Of a stretch of 64,000 bases of DNA, positions 63,137 to 64,000 are shown piece after piece (positions within the stretch are counted from its first letter, which is position 1; every line of letters starts with the position of its first letter). Where the stretch lies: the NCBI GenBank assembly GCA_030604405.1, contig JAUVVY010000015.1:34506-98505 (forward strand), given 5' to 3'. The translations under genes were made by a program, and so were the position numbers. The notes beneath the pieces were generated by a model. The model searched no databases, was not told where the DNA came from, and saw only the letters and a list, made by a program, of their open reading frames with translations. This stretch comes from a bacterium (lineage in GTDB: Bacteria > Armatimonadota > Zipacnadia > Zipacnadales > UBA11051).

Positions 63137-64000
63137 TCCCCAGGGCCGATTTTCCGTAAGTACTCACGTTGTGGCTTGGCCTATCCGCCAGCCCCCTTCC
63201 CTCAGAGGGAAGGGGGAATCAAAAGGGGGTTAGGCGAGTCGTTACGATTCTTCCTTGTCCGCTTGTATGCCGACCGATCCCCTCCGCGCGCCAGCTAGAT
63301 ACGGCCGGCTTGGGCCTCCGATCCGGAGACGCCCACTGAGCAAACCTGCCACGTCGAGGAACCCGAGCACATCTACGGCCGGTCCTACGAGGCGCGCTGT
63401 AACTACTCAGCTTCTGGCTTTAGGGCAGGCCTCCCAGTCCCACTCAACTCACGGCGCGTAGCTCGGGCTTCCCCCAAAAGCCCTGTCGAGTACCCGCACC
63501 GCAGGCGTGGGTGAGGCTTCTCAAATATATCTCCGTGGGTCGGGCTTCCCGCAGGCCCTGCCTGCCCTGAGCTTGCCGAAGGGAGCTTGCCTGCCGTGAG
63601 CTCGTCGAACGGTTGAAAGTCCTGCCGTGTTCGCCCTGCCGTGTGCGCCCTGAGCTTGCCGAAGGGAGCTTGTCGAAGGGCAGCCCGAATCCGTTGCGGT
63701 TGTCCTAGCCTTGCGGAGGGGCCGCGCCGAGTTGCGGAATCGAAGATTCCGCAAGGAGACCGGCCCACCTCCGTTGCCGTTGTCCCCTCTCCCGCAGGGA
63801 GAGGGGAATTGAGGCGTGAGCGTGCCGTTGCCTTACGCACGCGGCGCCCTTCCTTATCGCATGGGTCGGGCTTCCTAGCCTATAGTTCAGCACTTTTTGA
63901 GGAGGAATGAGTGTGTTTGCGGAATGAGATCTGTGGTCGGCAGCGAATAAGTTAGTGATTACACCACTACATCGCAGCCGAGGTCACAGCCATGACACAG
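63137..64000. repeat. Repeat island at the window end
   Basis: Contains CCCCCTTCCCTCAGAGGGAA (63189-63210 hairpin), a diverged copy of the 59275 stretch (63225-63305), CTACTCAGCTTCTGGC shared inverted with 58901-58917, several CCTGAGCTTGCCGAAGGG units (63568-63590, 63648-63680), GGAGGGGCCG...CCGGCCC with inner GCGGAATC-GAA-GATTCCGC (63714-63767) and a CCCTCTCCCGCAGGGAGAGG hairpin (63784-63803). An ATG at 63992 with GAGG upstream may begin a gene beyond the window; this cannot be judged. Confidence 0.6.

Overview
The window is GC-rich bacterial chromosome from a Gram-negative (diderm) organism. It encodes an outer-membrane secretin, a LolA-like carrier and several lipoproteins. I cannot fix the phylum. 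The mix of DUF3604, GH123-like, creatininase-like, sialidase-like, Gfo/Idh/MocA and sugar-isomerase genes, together with many palindromic intergenic repeats, is what one sees in uncultured lineages such as Armatimonadota, Hydrogenedentota or Planctomycetota; this placement is inference. Promoters that can be read are sigma-70-like with 17-bp spacers.

Region by region: 1-7273 holds two very large, probably secreted proteins; the second carries zinc-ribbon knuckles. 7380-14359 is a type IV pilus assembly operon (pilM, pilN, pilO, a PilP-like gene, an STN-domain gene and the secretin pilQ), read from a TTGACA promoter and closed by a hairpin, with aroB just after it. 15521-24970 carries a PASTA protein, a TPR protein, an ECF sigma/anti-sigma pair whose anti-sigma ends in an STN domain, a CsgG-like protein, an alcohol dehydrogenase and two exported proteins. 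25135-29168 is dnaG-rpoD; the RpoD contains about 325 extra residues of Ig-like (Big_5 type) repeats between regions 1.2 and 2. A tRNA-Met follows, then a 1324-residue SIR2-like/STAND/HEAT/PQQ-propeller protein translationally coupled to a membrane TPR protein: a candidate defence or signalling module. 34503-39308 holds an aminotransferase, an isocitrate-type dehydrogenase and an ABC exporter. 39547-49631 is a carbohydrate and small-molecule catabolism cluster. 49763-58537 is a minus-strand operon of overlapping genes (DUF3604/PHP protein, ABC ATPase, permease, LolA-like carrier, membrane protein with a decayed sigma-2-like domain, TPR/C39-like lipoprotein) plus a coiled-coil membrane protein. 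59407-63136 holds a zinc-ribbon membrane protein and a TPR-MBL-zinc-ribbon fusion lying between repeat islands.

The gaps are filled by short palindromic repeats. Five of them (16343-16517, 18550-18759, 20992-21210, 37201-37439, 43314-43559) form one MITE-like family with terminal inverted repeats bounded by TA, and four to five share a three-way-junction core (an outer stem around two hairpins). In three of the five the terminal TAG is the stop codon of the neighbouring gene. The strongest items for a second look are the Ig-containing RpoD, the SIR2-like/STAND/PQQ protein, the TA-bounded repeat family, the anti-sigma-STN fusion and the TPR-MBL fusion.
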